This document shows, in pieces, positions 51,320 through 62,800 of a stretch of 64,000 nt of DNA. Position numbers and translations under genes: made by a program. The DNA is from Sphagnum compactum (taxonomy: Eukaryota; Bryophyta; Sphagnopsida; Sphagnales), in contig OZ234504.1 in the NCBI GenBank assembly GCA_965153455.1, positions 9,486,001 to 9,550,000 on the forward strand, read 5' to 3'. Position 1 is the stretch's first letter, and each line of letters opens with the position of its first letter. Under the pieces are notes generated by a model. That model searched no databases and was not told the DNA's origin. It saw only the letters and a program-made list of their open reading frames with translations.

Positions 51320-54300
51320 ATTTGATTTAAAATTGTTAATGAAATTTTTTCACTTGTTTCATTGCATTTAATAAGTGTGTAGCTGATTCCCACGTGCATT
51401 CACTAACATTGTAACCTTGCCAATGAAAATATTACAATTGATCATTTTGATTTTCAAATCAAGATTTTATTCCATTTTGTATTTTGGCTCATCATTGATT
51501 TCAATAAGTGAAGGTGGTTCAAGAACTATTCCTATAATGGTGGATGCATTGGAGGGCTTCTGTAAGGAAACATTAAACACATGATGGATTTTCAAGGAAT
51601 TTAGAAGCTTAATTATTCTTTATGATGTTCATCGACATTGTCCTTGTATTGCCTTTTCATCTTCAAGGTTAACTATTAGACACAAGTTGAGTTTGAATGT
51701 TCATTAACCTTCAATTGTAAGATTCACAATTTTATTCACACCCTATATATCAAACATAAGGTGCAAACCATGATTTGCAAGAAAACACATTTGTTGTGTT
51801 AATGAATGTAATATATTGTTGTAAGCAAACTTTGCCATGGACAAAAGGTCTAATTGATTATCTTGATGATAATTAATTGTGGAACGTAAATATTAGTCCA
51901 AAACTTGATTGACCTATTTTGTTTACCCAACATTATTATAATTCATAGATTTTTAAGATGTCCAATGTTGATTGTTGTGTCCACCTTGACTAATGAAAAT
52001 GTCCATTTTGATTAAGGTCTTGTAACGTAAATTCCAAACATGTATTTTTAAACTAATTGAACTCGATTATAATGACATATTTGATTATTTATCAAATTGA
52101 ACATCTGATCTAATTGAACAAAAAGTTGACTATGTTGGTCAAAATGGCCAATGGGTTTTAATCAAATGGGAAATCTAATAAAATCAAACAAAACAAAACA
52201 AAATGACATGTTTGGTCAAAATGACCAATGATTTTCTAATTGAATTAAACATCCTATGCTAGTTGATATGCCAAACTAACTAATTACTACATAGATTAGG
52301 TAGGTAGACTTCAATAAGTATGTAGTCAAAGGTTATTTAACTACCTAGGTTTACTTATTTACCTACCTACTACATGGGCTAGGTAAGTAACTTAAGTATA
52401 CCTACCTACCTACCTACCTAATTATTACATGGGCTAAGTAGGTAAACTTAAACAAGTAGGGAGCCTAGGATTTTTTACTTACCTACCTATGTATTTGGTG
52501 GGGACACTAGTAAAAAAAAAGTAGAAAATATGTGAGTAAAAATATAGGGTGCAATATATTGGTTGTTGGGTAAAAATATGTTAATTAGTTTTAAAATAAG
52601 GTAAATTTTAAATAATCAATTTAATTATAATGTGGGGTATGTAATAATATGAAACAATGGATTATAATCAATATAAGGTGGCTTTAATATGTATATATAT
52701 ATAAATAAGATAATAATAGGGTGATAAAAAATAGGTTGGACAATTATCTAATACCCCCCTAAAAATGGATGTTTGACGCATGTAAATCTCAAAGTGTGCC
52801 CCTCGAGCCTATGTACTTACCTAGTTATTAATTAGGCTAAGTAGATAATTTAGGTTTATTTACGTTATACTTGGGTCTACCTACCTATTTATTTACTTCT
52901 TATCTCTTCTGTACATACACAAATGAAACCATCAAATTGAATTTGCACCAATAATTATTTACATTTACTTTTCCACAAATGATTATTTAAAAAATTTTCA
53001 GATACATTTAACATAACATGGATTGATAATTTTACATGAAATGGATTCACATGAAAATCAATATCAAAATTTGAATAAACTAATTTTGATGATTATATAT
53101 AAATGTAAAAACATGCCATAAAACATTTGTACATATATTATTGACATGGTATATTTATTTAAATCTTAATATGAATTTAAAAATATGTTGTTTATCATTT
53201 TTTATAGTGATATTTTCCTTATTTTTTATAAGCATCCCATATCTTACATAACACATCATTGCAAAGCCCATGTTTATTAGGAGAGATCATAATTAAATAA
53301 TAAATATGTCAAAGGAAGGGATTGAAGGTTAGATATGAACTTAAAGCCTAATTAAATTGTTACAAAACCTTGGATTGTCTCTTATACCATGGAAAATAAG
53401 TCATTGAAAACCATAACACAATATCATACTACCTTTTTAGACTAGTGGTAATTATTTATTTATTTATTTGAAATCCAAACATTTTAGGAAATTATTATCT
53501 CCATGCCAAATCTTTGGGGATTGGGCCAATTATGTGGCCTAAATTTTTTATCGCATTGTCTAGCTTTCTTTCCCTTCATTGTGATAATGGTTTTGGGATT
53601 ATACATGTGATGTCCTACATGAGATATATATGGACAAAGTTGAAAAAGAAGATATTTGAAAGGGAGTTACAAAGGGGGCCTATAGAAGCAAAGCTTGAAA
53701 AGAAAGTTTTCAAAGCTAAAAAAATAACAATAAAAAAGAAAAACAAGAATTGAAAATGTGGGTCTTCAAGTGAAGACAACTAAATCCATTATTGAAGCCA
53801 AAGTGAATAGAGTAGATAATTTTTAATTTTAATTAACAACACTAAAAAGGAATAACAATGCCATATACACACAACATCATCAAAGGAAAGCAAAGTACAA
53901 AAAATGGTATTTTTCTGTTGTGTAATATGGTGGAGTGTTATTTCTCCCCTTTTTTGCACAAAGAAGTAATAAAAAATGTTGTAAAATGTCTCATTCTATT
54001 AGAGGTCAAAAGTTGAAATAACTTGCCCCAAAAAAGCCTATATTTATTGTCAAATTTTCATAAATTATTATTTTAGTGTTGACGTAAAATTTGAAAAATA
54101 AACTAATTATTCAACATTTTGCGTGTCAAAATCTTAAAAGGTACTACAACATTCAATCATGAAGTGGGTCATCACCAACATGATCAAACGAGAAAGAAAA
54201 ACAAAGGATGTGTATTATAGAGTAAAGGATTCAACCATAAGCAAAAGCTTTGTGAACTTGATATATGTACATCAAACAAGAAGCAACAAAATGAATGTGT

Positions 54301-54580
54301 ATTGTGGAACAAGGGATTCAACCCATAAGCAAAAGCTTTGTGAACTTAATGTATGGACATCAAACAAGAAGCAACAAAATAAAATGTGTGTTGTGGAGGA
54401 GCAAGGGAATTTACAATAGGCAAAAGTTATGTGAGCTTAATCAAATGGATGATAAAGAATTGTAAAATTAGGTTGCGAAAACTAGACATTTTGCAAAACT
54501 TGAATCCTAATCCTAACTTTCAATGCTTATCTTAACATAGAAATGTTGTAAAAACATTCTTTTGTATTTTGAATGTGCTT
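51320..54580. other. Gene-free AT-rich spacer
   Basis: Contains repeated CCTACCTA/TAGGTAGG text near 52270-52490 and a two-copy near-repeat around 54230-54400 (AAGCAAAAGCTTTGTGAACTT twice). No gene recognised. Confidence 0.5.
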
Positions 54581-54584
54581 ATTT

Positions 54585-54721
54585 CACTAAAAGAAAAACC
54601 CCATTTTTCGACTTGTCTTAGGCAACTAAAAGTGTCTTTTGCGACTATTTTTGACTATTAGTCACAAAAGACACTTTTAGTCTCCTAAGACAAGTCGAAA
54701 AATGGGGTTTTTCTTCTAGTG
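54585..54721. mobile_element. CACTA-type miniature inverted-repeat element, 137 bp
   Basis: Begins CACTAAAAGAAAAACCCCA and ends with the near-exact inverse TGGGGTTTTTCTTCTAGTG. The inverted arms continue inward for over 50 bp through GACTTGTCTTAGG and AGTGTCTTTTG with few mismatches, leaving a short loop. The flanking TTT on both sides (54582-54584, 54722-54724) fits the 3-bp target duplication of the CACTA (En/Spm) superfamily. There is no room for coding, so it is non-autonomous. Confidence 0.85.
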
Positions 54722-54879
54722 TTTTCATGAAACTAACTTCTTAAAACTTGATCTAAGTGTGTGCTACACTCCTTTATTATCGCATGGTGGATTGCATTCT
54801 ATTTGTTAACACCTTTAATTTGTCAAGTTCTTAATGAAGTGTAAGGAAATCACATGTGGAGCCTTACATATGCCTTACC

Positions 54880-55792
54880 ATAGTTAGTGGAATGGTCAGG
54901 TCTAGTGACCCGACCAAGAGTTAGGGTTCTTGCCTTCTTGCCGCTTCTTCGTCTTGTTGTTGCTGTTTCTTCTTCCTCCGCTTTCGTGCGATTTGCGTTT
55001 CTCCAGAAGGCGGAATTCGGAGCTCCCTGGTTTGCGAGTGTGCGTGCTTGGCGCAAGGAAGTTGTGTCGTAAGGTGAGATTTTCGATGCTGTTCATTGTG
55101 CTTGTGAAGAAATCCTGGTTGGTAAAACACGCGTGACTGTGTTTCTTCTTTCTTTGTCAAGGGAACCCTTGAAGTTGCTGCTGTTAGGGTTGGATGTGGC
55201 CGTCGCTGCCTTGGCGCAAGGATTTTGTCTCCACTTGCAGTGGGAATCATGTAAGCAAGCATGTTAGGATGGTCACTTCATTTAGTGTCGTATAGAGAAA
55301 TAAAAAAAGTAGCGTCCTAACAAAGTCTGATGTCTCAGGAACTTGTTTGGTATTTACAGAAGCTTTATTTCCACAGAAGTTTTCTTCTGATATTTTCGTC
55401 TTTCCCTAAGTACAATGAAGGTCTTCTCATAAAGATGCCACTCTTCTCCTCATGTACATGTGATGTAAAAGGTTGCATGAGAGGCCCGGCTGCTCTTCTC
55501 ATGTAGATGCCACTCTTCTTCTCCTCATGTAGATGTCATGTAAAAGGGTTCATGAGAGGCCCAGCTGCTCTTCTCATGCAGACGTCACTCCTCTTCTCAT
55601 GTAGATGTCATGTAAAAGGGTTCATGAGAGGCCCAGCTATTCTTCTCATGTAGATGTCATGTTAAAGGTTTCATGAGAGGCCCGGCTGCTCATTGCCACA
55701 AGTGTTACAATGTGTTTTCATTTGTGGGTTTCTTCTTGCAGGGTGACCTATTCTTTGGCCAGTTTTGGACCTTATAGAGGAAGGTCATCACT
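54880..55792 (+). promoter_or_regulatory. Y14 5' leader with a repeat-filled intron
   Basis: A GC-richer stretch from about 54890 to 55075 looks like untranslated leader and ends at GTAAG|GTGAG-like donors. A matching acceptor (TTCTTCTTGCAG, ending at 55740) lies about 50 bp before the start codon. The intervening roughly 660 bp would be a leader intron. The exact donor and the transcription start are not fixed. Confidence 0.5.
55430..55695. repeat. Tandem repeat in the Y14 leader intron
   Basis: The core CATGAGAGGCCCRGCT starts at 55476, 55551, 55623 and 55672. Between cores lie CTTCTCATGTAGATGTCATG and TAAAAGG. Unit length is 72-75 bp, with a shorter 49-bp last unit. Confidence 0.85.
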
Positions 55793-57452
55793 ATGACGAC
55801 AGCAGAAGTTGATGCAGTCGATTTTGAGCCAGAGGAGGATGACCTGTTGGACGACGACGTGCCAATGGAGGATGTGGAAGTAGCACCAGCACAACAAGCA
55901 CCCAAACTCAAGTCCACGATAACAGCAACAGTTGCATCAGCAGGAGCCACATCTGTTGGTGGAGGAGGAGCAGGGGCTGCAGGAAGGAAGACAAAAGGCC
56001 GAGGGTTTCGTGAAGAAGTAGACATGGATCGATCCAATCGCTTTGCTGCCAAGGAGTTTGAGTCTTTGGATTCTGGGGGTGGCCCTGGTCCTCAGAGATG
56101 TATCCATTTTGAAGTCATCCTCCCCACATCTTTAACCTGTGTTCTGTTCTACTCAATGTAACAGGCTGTCATACAGCATTATTGTCTGTAACTCTCATTT
56201 TTTTTGCATGTGTTTTGTATGCTTGTATAACTCTTGGGTTCAGGTTGAGTTCTTGTGAGTATACTTGAGTACAGGTCCAGCACCTAATCTGTAAGCAACC
56301 AATATGCGAGTCTTTTATGACATTCCATAAGCAACCCTAAGAGAGTATATGTAGTTTTTTCTGATCTGTATATGTATACATGCACTTCCAGGACTCCCGG
56401 TTAGGATTCAGCATAGGTGGTTTGTAGTTCTGGCAGTTTGGATGGTTGTGGAAGGTTGGGTCTGTGTGTACACAGCCATCCAGCAATATTGATAGATTTG
56501 AGTATGTTAGATACCTGCTCATAAATGGAACCTGACACTGTTGTAGAGCTCAACATGATTTGCAGATTTTTAGTTATGTTTTTCATTGCATGAGCTCCTT
56601 GACCTACCTACCTACAGCTGTGGAGGGCTGGATAATTCTGGTGACAGGTGTCCATGAGGAGGCTCAAGAAGATGATCTTCATGAAACATTTTCAGAATAT
56701 GGAGAGATAAAAAATCTCCATCTCAATCTTGATCGTCGAACTGGGTTTGTCAAGGTTTGCCCCTTCTGATGTTGATATGTTCTGTGCTGACTATATTGGT
56801 GAACTGGAGGTATTGGCTTGAACTTAGACATTCCTTCAGGTGCTATTCATATAGGCTTTACTGTGGGTGTAGTTGCTCTTTTCTCTGCCAGATGTATCTG
56901 GTGCTTATGTGATTAGTGTCAATGCAGGGTTATGCTTTGATTGAATATGAGACAAAGAAGGAGGCACAGGAAGCCATTGACAATCTGAACGGGAAGCAGC
57001 TCCTCACACAAACCATTTTTGTGAATTGGGCATTCAGTACTGGCCCACTTCATCGTCGGAATGTCCGTAGAAGGTGAGTCAGTCATCAAACATGTTAATT
57101 TTGTCACAGTAGCACAAGTAAGCAATTTGGCAAATTCTAGGGAGGATGATAATCTACTATTATGATATGGCATCTGTTGAAATAATGTCAAAGGCATCCC
57201 AATTTCAGCATTTTCTTCATTTCGATCTTGTTCATGTCACTGTTTTAAGCCTACATATGCAGACCGTTTGTGACTGGAACTTGGTGGAAGAGGGGGTGTG
57301 AAGAATCAATTGCTCAGTAAAATGGGTAGATAGGTTCTGGTAGTGGTTTTTGGAGTTTGTTGATGTGTATTGACATCCCATCTTCTGGTATCTCTCCACA
57401 CAGATCACCACGCGGACACAGATCACGCAGTCCTGTTAGACGGCGGTACTGA
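55793..57452 (+). CDS. Y14: RNA-binding protein Y14 (RBM8A), exon-junction-complex subunit
   Basis: Y14 pairs with Mago in the exon junction complex, which marks spliced mRNA in the nucleus and guides export and decay. Four exons join in phase: 55793-56099, 56618-56754, 56928-57073 and 57404-57452, 639 nt or 212 residues, as in plant Y14. The acidic N-terminus ([21 protein letters not shown]) is followed by a Gly/Ala-rich linker, [10 protein letters not shown] and [20 protein letters not shown]. The RRM spans about 105-185, with GYALIEYE as RNP1. The C-terminus is the Arg/Ser-rich [16 protein letters not shown]. The start ATG opens the family sequence. The first donor (AGAT|GTATCC) is inferred from the conserved QRSVEGW junction. 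Confidence 0.95.
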
Positions 57453-59516
57453 GGAGGTCAGCAAACTGTTGGACAGGCGTGGAGACCACCTTTTGAAGAG
57501 AATTATGGGATAAAGAAAGTGGGATCACTGTGTCAGTACTTTCCAATCAACGAGCAATGCTCCTGTAATGCTGGAACTCTACTATCTGATAGTTATTTGT
57601 GGCACGAGTTCTGCTTTCATTCGCTAGTGTGGAAATACTAGCTTTCATGGTTCCTATCAGCTGGAACATGGCAGTTTCAGTGTGGATTTTGCCAGTAGGC
57701 CCTCCTGTTAGGGAGGTTAGGACTTGGCATCTCAACTTCTACTGTGGTGACCTTCAATTTGTTCCCACACGGTATGTTGGTGTACTCAGTGTCTTAACTC
57801 CTATGGGCTGGAAAATGAGCCATTTTTGTTGTGCACACAGACTGTGCTGGATGTGTAATGCTGGTTTTCTAAACTGTGGTCAGTTTCCAGGACTGGCAGT
57901 CATTTTTCATTTGATTTCAGTAAAGAAAGGAGAGTCAAGTATATATGTACAAGGAGAATGACAACCCTTTGTGACACCATATGTGCAACCTACATGTGCT
58001 AGAGGAAATAAGTAGAAAAAGTTGTACTGGAGCAGGGGTTGTTTTGTCTATTATCATGGTATCTATCATGATTTTAACATCTGCTCATTGGTGGCATTGG
58101 ATCTAATATGTGCTGTGTTACTACTTGCAACAAGCAAGAGCATTTTGTTTCAAGTCCCAGTTGTCAATATCAAGTGTCCATGCCCAAGTATTGCAGATCT
58201 CTTTTATGATGGAGGCAAGTTTGATGCATGTACAGGAGCTCAAGTGAGTACTCAATATCTCTGTTGTGCAAGCATCCTGGTTGGAACTTTGGATGACTAT
58301 TTTTTGTTAACTAAAGTAAGCTTGAACAAGAGTGAGCTTTCTGCAGTAAGCAATTGCTGAACCCATATGTTTAACATGCCAAAATAGCAATATATATATC
58401 ATACATAACAATTTAATCTCAGTTTTCTTTTTCCACTTCTTAAGATATTCTTTTTCTCATAAAATGCTATTGTATTGAAACTCGGTTCCTTGAGTGCTGT
58501 TCCTTACAGTGAGGAGCTACAGACATGATTCATCTCTGCCTGAAGAAATCCCCAGTGATGAATTGGAAGCCTTCAAAACAACACAAATATGTACATTGGA
58601 ATCAGTTCGTTTCTCTCTGCATGGGCAATTGAGTGAAGTTGTAGAGTTGTTATATACCTCAGTAAATGGAAAGGCACTTTGCACAATTTATTGTGCAGAA
58701 GTGTTTGCTCCACTGCTGCTTTGATTTCAAACTGTAAAGCAACAAAATGAGTACAATGTGTCAGCAGCAATTATGATCCTCTCAGAGATTATTGAATCTT
58801 TGGTGCTGATCAGTTCACTGCAAATTGTAAAGGCTGAAATCAGTGGATAGAGAGTGAAGCATATGGTGGACCTGAAAGTCTTGACAACAGAATTGCTTCC
58901 AAGTAATTTGAGGCATGGACATTGTCCGCCAGAGCTGCCAATTGGGCCAACACTCCCATTGGAGGAAGAATGAATTTTTGCTGGGGTGTGTCAGGAGTTT
59001 TGCGGCACAATCTTTTGTGGGTGAAGTTGTGAGCATACTGGTGGCATGGAGTTTTGCAACAAAATCTTTTGTGGGCACAGTTGTGAGCATACCGGAGGAG
59101 ATATGAAAACCCAGGCTTTTTTCTCACATAAAACAGCTGTCATAGATGTTCATGGAGATTAGAGCTTCTCTGCATGCCGATTCCCTCTCTGACCAGATCC
59201 GTGACTCCTCTGTCTCCCCACTTTCCAGCTTAGTGTTGAATGTGTTTAACTTCAAGGGTCCTCTAGAGCACACCTGTATGACATTACACACCTGACTTTA
59301 TGTCTTGCAGATTTGTAACTGCAAGAAGCAACTGGCACAAGAGTGAAGAACAAACTCTGCTGACATCTGTTTTTTTTCCTACTGCCCAGAATGTTCCATT
59401 TTGAAAGCATGGAGGAAGGCCCATGGATTGAAGACCAGAAAGACCAACAGATTGAAAAGCAACAAAAGATTCCAGGAAATGAAGAACTTCTCAACATCCA
59501 GGCAAGGGAAGTTATG

Positions 59517-59553
<37 letters not shown>

Positions 59554-59845
59554 ACCTGAGGGCAGCGGTCGGATGCTACCCAAAGGTCAGAAATCGAAGG
59601 CTCCCTGGGTAGTGTGGACAGATATTGCTGATCAACTTGCTTCCCCACTCTCCTGTCCCCTCATATACCATGACTCAGTGTTCCAGGTTAAAAGCACAGG
59701 AGAGAGAAGTAGCCAGAATGGAACAGAGATCCCATCCTTGGTTGAAGTGTGCATTAACTCTAGAGCTTTTCTTCTTCTTCTTCTTGATGTATTTCAGTTT
59801 CTGGATTCCTACACAAAGAAATCACCAATGTGAGGCTATTATCTA
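57453..59845. other. Y14 3' flank and spacer, no recognised gene
   Basis: The proximal part is probably Y14 3' untranslated sequence. Open frames such as 58494-58724 have no recognisable motif. A short direct repeat (TTTTGTGGG(T/C)(G/A)..GTTGTGAGCATAC, near 59009 and 59067) and a GA microsatellite at 59519-59550 are the only structures seen. Confidence 0.4.
59519..59550. repeat. (GA)n microsatellite
   Basis: About 30 bp of GA dinucleotide in the Y14 downstream spacer. Confidence 0.9.
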
Positions 59846-62800
59846 TCAGAGGTCAAACCTGGGAGCCAAGAGTGGAGCACGAATAGTCGAAGAATCAGGA
59901 ACAGCAGCAGGGTCATCTGCAATCTTGCAAAGATTGACATACTCTTCTCGAATCTTCCTTTTCTCACATCTCTCTTTCCTGAAAAGAGGGTCCTTCACAG
60001 AAGTTTGAAGTTGCTCCTCTTTCTCATCATTGTCATCACCATGCTTGTGCACACCCTCAAGACACATTCTGCTTCTGGTGACTTCATCTGCCTTCTCAAG
60101 TAATACTCCTTTCTCCCTTGCCATCTGCAATTCAACAAAATCACCAACAAGCAAAAAATGGCACAAGCAATTCTGTGTTTCAAATCTCCTCAAATTTGGT
60201 AGCTGTGTTTTGCTGCTGGAGACGGTGAAATTTGCAGACAATTGAATTCTGTTTGGGACATGGAGAGAGATGAGAGTGATAACAGGTTTTGGGAGAGAGA
60301 AGATGGGTGGGGAGTTGAGATGCCTGTAAATCATTGTCGGGGTTTTGTCTGTGCTCTGGCTGCAGCTTGGCTGACAAGAATGCCGAAGGATTTGACGTCT
60401 CAGGAGTCTTGATGACTCTTCCCATGTGTACATTTGCATTCAACTTCCCATTGTTGAACTGCATCCTCAGTGTTTGAGAATGCACACCATGTTGTTTCTG
60501 ATTTGCAGCATATGTCTCGCCACTCTGGGCTTGCTCTTTCTTTTGTGCCTTGAGTAGACTCCACGCTTTCTTTGGGTCAAAAGTCTCTGCTCGGATCGCC
60601 TGCCGAAACAAAACCCAATTCTCAGACCTGAAAGCCCCCTTCTGTGATGAGAAGAAGAAAGCAAGCTCAACAAAGAAGAAGCTGGAGAAGAGAATAATGA
60701 AGATGGATTTCTTGGATCTTCTTGGGCATGTTTGGAAAGGAAGGGTGCTTTTTTTGTAGCACTACTTGCCTCCAGTTTTGCAATGATCCTTGCAGTCGAG
60801 AGCATGCTGGGTGTCTTGGAAGAAGAGTAGTAGGCCGTGCCTTGCTGCTCCTCCTCAGAAATGCGAGGAGGAGGAGTAGTAGCAACAACAACAGCCTTCT
60901 TATGTCCTGTGCCCTCATCCCATCGCTGATGATGATGAACAGCAGCCAGGACGCCTTGTGGGCCTGAAGGATCCAAGCAACTCCGCAGATGACAACAGTC
61001 TCTGCGATGACTGCCGCTGCAGTCCTCTTCTTTGCAGCAACTGCTGCGGCGAGTCCACAACCCATTGGTCTCATCGGTGGACAAGAACAGCAATGGCAAC
61101 ACAGAAGAGAGCTTCTTCTTGCTCTTGTTGGTGGCTCCTCGCTGTCGTTGTTGTTGCAGCTGCTGCACGTTGTCGTCGTCGTCCTCTCCTTTTCCCCTGT
61201 TCATCCCTGTACAGAACCGCGGTTTCCTCTTGGGTGGTGGTGGTGATGGAGCTCGCTTCTTCTTTTTCTTCTTCTTCTTCTGCTGCAGCTTCAAGGGTTG
61301 CCGGAAGGAGCTCGAGATTGTGTGCTCCTCCGCGTCGTCCAAGAAGCTCGTGTTCCGCATACTCGCAAAGACTCCGCACCCACGCCGCCGCAGCAGCTGC
61401 TGCTCCCTTGTCTCGCGCTTGCGGAGCGGGTACCGCTGCGCTTTAACGATCCACTCTGGCCCATTCTCCTGCAACCCAATGCCACTATCATCCTCCTCCC
61501 TTCCTCCTCGCAACCGTGATCGCTCCGCCCCTAAGGAAACCGCCGCTGTCACATGCTGCTGCTTCTCCATGCCGTCGTAGTCGTCTTGCTGATGGAGCAG
61601 AGTTTCTGTGTCGCAATTGGGGAATGGGTCTTGCCACGGACGATGATGATCTTGCAACGGATCTTGGTACGTTTCTTGGTGTAACTCATCTTCTCCTGTT
61701 GCTCTGCAGTTTTGTCTCCAACACGAAGTCTCGGAAGAAGAAGAAGAAGAAGAAGGTTGCTTTTGGTGGTGGTGATGGTGCTTGATTTTCTCTGTACCCA
61801 TCATCTGAAGAAGACGCCCACTCCCTTGCTGCTGGGTCTTGATGACCTCTTGTTGATCATCACAGTCTACTGTGCTGCTACAAGAAGAGCTCCAAGTCTC
61901 ATCAAATGTTGTACCCATTTTCTGCACACCTTCTTGTGCTTGCTTCTTCATCTTCTTCTTTGCTGCATCATCAACACACTTGACTGGAGTGCAATGATCC
62001 ACTGTGTCTACTACCACATCTCCACTATCCCGAGGATTTGTGGGAGGGGGCTCTCGACAATCAATCCATGGATTGACATGCTCTTGACCAAAACTTGGGT
62101 GAGTGCAAGCTCCTTGTTCTTGTGAAGAAGAAGAAGAATCTTGTGATGTTCTGTGATCTGTGGTGAATTGAAGATGTTGATGGAGATGATGGCTTGGAAC
62201 AACACTACTATTCCTCCTTTTGTCAGCAAGAAGAGCATCATCATCATCATCGTCATCATCATCTCCTGGTGTGTTTTGAGCACCTTGACTGATGCCTCTC
62301 CATGTAAGACGGTTGTTGTCTTGGTGAAGAAGCTTTTGTTTGTCTTGTTTTTTGGAGGATCTTTTTTGGATCAATGGAGAAGGCACATGAGGAGGAGTGG
62401 GAGGATGAGGAGGAGGAGGGTCACATTCCTTTAGATTTTTGCATTTCTTTAGGGTTGTTGAATTCTCCTTCCTTTCGTCTCCTTCTCCTGCTTCTACTCC
62501 TCCTCCTCCTGCTGCTCCTGCTCCTGCTGCCGCCTCCTCTGTTGTTGAACTCCTACTTGATGTCTTTATTGAATTATCCCAAGCGGGTTTCGGAGACTTT
62601 TTGCAACTCAGTTTTTTGCAGTTTTGCTCTTCTCCTGCAAAAGGGTTGTTTACTCAGAGTTTGAGAGCTAAAAAAAGCACAAAAAATACAAAAGCTGAAA
62701 CAGATGTCCAAGTTACCAGATGTTTGCTAATAGAAAAACTATCCATAGATATGTAGGTTGTAAACTAGCATCTGCAGGTAGGAAAATGACCAAATCAGCT

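Noticed and set aside
60958-61580. Several plus-strand open frames opposite the large low-complexity exon
   Set aside because: They are frame shadows of triplet repeats; their Ser/Leu/Val/Arg runs mirror the homopeptides of the minus-strand frame.
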